This document shows, one piece after another, positions 3,951 through 6,037 of a DNA stretch of 6,037 bases. Source of the stretch: an uncultured Lachnospiraceae bacterium (GTDB taxonomy: Bacteria > Bacillota_A > Clostridia > Lachnospirales > Lachnospiraceae); assembly GCA_910587905.1 (NCBI GenBank), contig CAJUOF010000306.1:1-6037 (forward strand). Direction: 5' to 3'. Numbering within the stretch: position 1 is the first letter of the stretch; each line of letters opens with the position of its first letter. Below the pieces are notes generated by a model. The model made no database searches, was not told where the DNA came from, and saw only the letters and a program-made list of their open reading frames with translations. The translations under genes were made by a program, and so were the position numbers.

Positions 3951-6037
3951 ATGATCAAAAAAGTACTTATCATCAATGGGGTGGAACGCACCATTGTGGT
4001 GGACGGAAGTGAGTCTCTGGCTCAGGTGCTGAGGGACCGCCTGCTCCTCACCGGCTGTAAGATCGGCTGCGGCGAGGGACACTGTGGTGCGTGTAACGTC
4101 ATCGTGGACGGAAAGGTGACCCGCTCCTGTATCACGAAGATCGCAAAGGTTCCGGACTATGCGAAGGTGGAGACCATCGAGGGGATCGGGACGCTGGACG
4201 ACCTTCATCCGCTGCAGGCGGCCTGGGTGGCCCACGGCTGCGCCCAGTGCGGCTTTTGTTCTCCCGGCTTTATCATGAGCGCCAAGGTGCTTCTGGAGAA
4301 CAATCCTTCTCCCACCAGGGAGGAAGTGCGGGAATGGTTCAACAAGAACCGGAACCTCTGCCGCTGTACCGGCTACAAGCCTCTCATTGACGCTGTCATG
4401 GATGCGGCGAAGGTGCTCCGGGGCGAGATGTCCAAGGAGGACCTCATGTTCCTTCCCACGGACAATAAGATTATCGGGACCAGCTATGCCCGTCCTTCCG
4501 GCGCCGCCAAGGTGACCGGCCAGTGGAACTTCGGCGCCGACGAGATCAAGAACCTGCCGGAGGATACGCTGCAGATCGCTCTGGTGCAGGCGGAAGTCTC
4601 CCATGCCAATATCAAAGGCATTGACTGCTCCGAGGCCGAGAAGATGCCCGGCGTGGAGCGGATCATTACATATAAGGACGTGCCCGGCAAGAACCGGATC
4701 ACCGGTCTCATCACCTTCCCCACCAACAAGGGAGACGGCTGGGACCGCCCGATTCTCTGTGACGAGAAGGTGTTCCAGTATGGTGACGCCATTGCCATGG
4801 TCTGTGCGGACACGGCAGCGCATGCGAAAGCGGCCGCCAAGGCGGTGAAGGTGGATCTGGAGGTCCTTCCGGCCTACATGTCCGCTCCGGAAGCCATGGC
4901 TCCCGATGCCATCGAGATCCATCCCGGCACGCCGAATGTCTATTATGAGACCAACTGTATCAAGGGGGACGACACGGCTCCCATCATGGAGAGCGCACCC
5001 AATGTGGTTGAGGTGGAAGCGTATTGTTCTCGTCAGCCTCATCTTCCCATTGAGCCGGACGTGGCTTACGCCTACACTGACGAAGAAGGCCGTCTGACCA
5101 TCCACTCCAAATCCATCGGGATCCATCTGCACCATGCCATGATCGGCGAGGGTATTGGCGTGGCTCCGGAGAAGCTGAGACTGGTTCAGCTCCATGCGGG
5201 CGGCACGTTTGGCTATAAGTTCTCTCCGACCATTGAGGCTCTGGTGGGTGTGGCGGCTCTGGTGACGAAGCGCCCCGTGGCCCTGAATTTTGACATGTAT
5301 CAGATGATCACCTACACCGGAAAGAGAAGCCCCGGCTTTATGAACATCAAGCTGGCCGCCGACGAGAACGGCAAGCTTCTGGCTCTGGAAGGCGACAACT
5401 ATATCGATCATGGTCCTTACTCGGAGTTCGGCGATCTTTTGACCATGCGTCTGAGCCAGTTCGTGGGCGCCGGCATGGATATCAAGAATATCCGCAATAA
5501 GTCTCAGACGGTCTGCACGAACCATGCCTATGGTGCGGCCTTCAGAGGCTACGGTGCGCCCCAGTCCTTCATGGGCGGCGACATCGCCCTGGATGTGATG
5601 GCGGCGAAGATGGGGATCGATCCCTTCGAGTTCCGTGCCATGAACTGCTACAAGGAGTCCGAGGGTTCCACCACGCCCAACGGCTGTAAGCCGGATGTGT
5701 ACTGCCTGGAGGATCTCTTTGACCTGGCAAGGCCCAAGTATCAGGCCAACAAGGCGTATGCGGAGGAACTCAACAAAACCAAGAGCGAGGACGGCAAGTA
5801 CAAATACGGTGTCGGCGTTTCCCTGGGTATCTATGGCTGCGGCCTGGACGGCGTGGACTCCTCGGAAGCCTGGGCAGAGCTCAATGCGGACGGCACCGTT
5901 ACCATCTACAATTCCTGGGAGGATCACGGACAGGGCGCCGACATCGGAACGCTGACCCATGCCCATGAGACCCTTCGTCAGGCTGGCTTTAAGCCGGAGC
6001 AGATCAAGCTGGTCATGAACGACACGGGCTTAACGCC
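3951..6037 (+). CDS. Molybdopterin-dependent aldehyde oxidoreductase (MOP type), 5' part, runs off the window
   Basis: An unbroken frame of 695 codons with no stop before the window ends. AAGGAGGG at 3937-3944 lies 6 nt before ATG 3951. Domains in order: plant-type [2Fe-2S] domain with C40, C45, C48 and C60 (CGEGHCGAC); second helical [2Fe-2S] domain with C100, C103, C137 and C139 (CAQCGFCSPG and CRCTGY). A linker follows, then the molybdopterin domains from about 180, with GGTFGYKFSPT (417-427) and AFRGYGAPQSF (530-540), both typical cofactor contacts. Spacing agrees with the Desulfovibrio gigas enzyme (about 907 residues) as I remember it. The last ~210 residues, including the catalytic glutamate, are therefore outside. 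The family oxidises aldehydes to acids with a Mo-MCD cofactor and two iron-sulfur clusters and has no FAD domain, so it needs an external acceptor such as flavodoxin. Other xanthine-oxidase-family substrates cannot be excluded. Confidence 0.95.
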   Translation, partial: MIKKVLIINGVERTIVVDGSESLAQVLRDRLLLTGCKIGCGEGHCGACNVIVDGKVTRSCITKIAKVPDYAKVETIEGIGTLDDLHPLQAAWVAHGCAQCGFCSPGFIMSAKVLLENNPSPTREEVREWFNKNRNLCRCTGYKPLIDAVMDAAKVLRGEMSKEDLMFLPTDNKIIGTSYARPSGAAKVTGQWNFGADEIKNLPEDTLQIALVQAEVSHANIKGIDCSEAEKMPGVERIITYKDVPGKNRITGLITFPTNKGDGWDRPILCDEKVFQYGDAIAMVCADTAAHAKAAAKAVKVDLEVLPAYMSAPEAMAPDAIEIHPGTPNVYYETNCIKGDDTAPIMESAPNVVEVEAYCSRQPHLPIEPDVAYAYTDEEGRLTIHSKSIGIHLHHAMIGEGIGVAPEKLRLVQLHAGGTFGYKFSPTIEALVGVAALVTKRPVALNFDMYQMITYTGKRSPGFMNIKLAADENGKLLALEGDNYIDHGPYSEFGDLLTMRLSQFVGAGMDIKNIRNKSQTVCTNHAYGAAFRGYGAPQSFMGGDIALDVMAAKMGIDPFEFRAMNCYKESEGSTTPNGCKPDVYCLEDLFDLARPKYQANKAYAEELNKTKSEDGKYKYGVGVSLGIYGCGLDGVDSSEAWAELNADGTVTIYNSWEDHGQGADIGTLTHAHETLRQAGFKPEQIKLVMNDTGLT

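Noticed and set aside
3801..5966. Very long minus-strand open frame (over 700 codons) opposite the oxidoreductase
   Set aside because: The plus-strand frame carries every expected cysteine and cofactor motif of the MOP family and a strong ribosome binding site. The antisense frame is a by-product of G+C-rich third codon positions and resembles no protein I know.
1..6037. Insertion sequence, CRISPR array, tRNA or integration site
   Set aside because: No transposase frame, spaced repeat array, tRNA cloverleaf or att-like duplication was seen. The one 14-nt repeat pair is too short to call an element.

Overview
The window looks like chromosomal DNA from an anaerobic Firmicute, probably a gut-type member of the Clostridia. 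The evidence is strong AGGAGG-type ribosome binding sites, SigA-type promoters, a clostridial-style flavin oxidoreductase tail at the left edge and a MOP-type molybdenum aldehyde oxidoreductase at the right. The taxonomic call is an inference. By hand count of samples, base composition rises from about 45% G+C in the left genes to above 60% in the methyltransferase and the oxidoreductase. No mobile element, CRISPR array, tRNA or rRNA was seen.

Left part (1-1039, all +): the 3' end of a flavodoxin-fold NAD(P)H-dependent oxidoreductase, then a 62-residue protein of unknown function overlapping by ATGA with a one-domain MGMT-type DNA alkyltransferase that keeps its PCHRV active-site cysteine.

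Redox/regulator module (1061-2453, +): a short flavodoxin is driven by a near-consensus promoter. Two identical 13-bp palindromes (TGACACAGTGTCA) bracket its -10 box. A TetR-family repressor gene follows in the same direction and is the obvious candidate to bind them. A 14-nt sequence is repeated exactly upstream of the flavodoxin gene and upstream of tetR.

Centre (2507-3767, -): a two-domain protein (Rossmann-like N-terminus plus TylF/MycF-type O-methyltransferase) is convergent with tetR. Upstream of it lies an 84-residue hypothetical gene on the same strand with its own promoter. Between the two is an AT-rich block with back-to-back promoters. The rightward one is an excellent match and would transcribe antisense through the whole small gene towards the oxidoreductase.

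Right part (3951 to the end, +): the first 695 codons of a MOP-type aldehyde oxidoreductase with both [2Fe-2S] domains and the start of the molybdopterin domains. A 34-nt near-perfect dyad lies about 80 nt upstream of its start. The most interesting features are regulatory: the double operator at the flavodoxin promoter, and the noncontiguous, antisense-overlapping arrangement in front of the molybdoenzyme. No wholly novel multi-gene system is evident.
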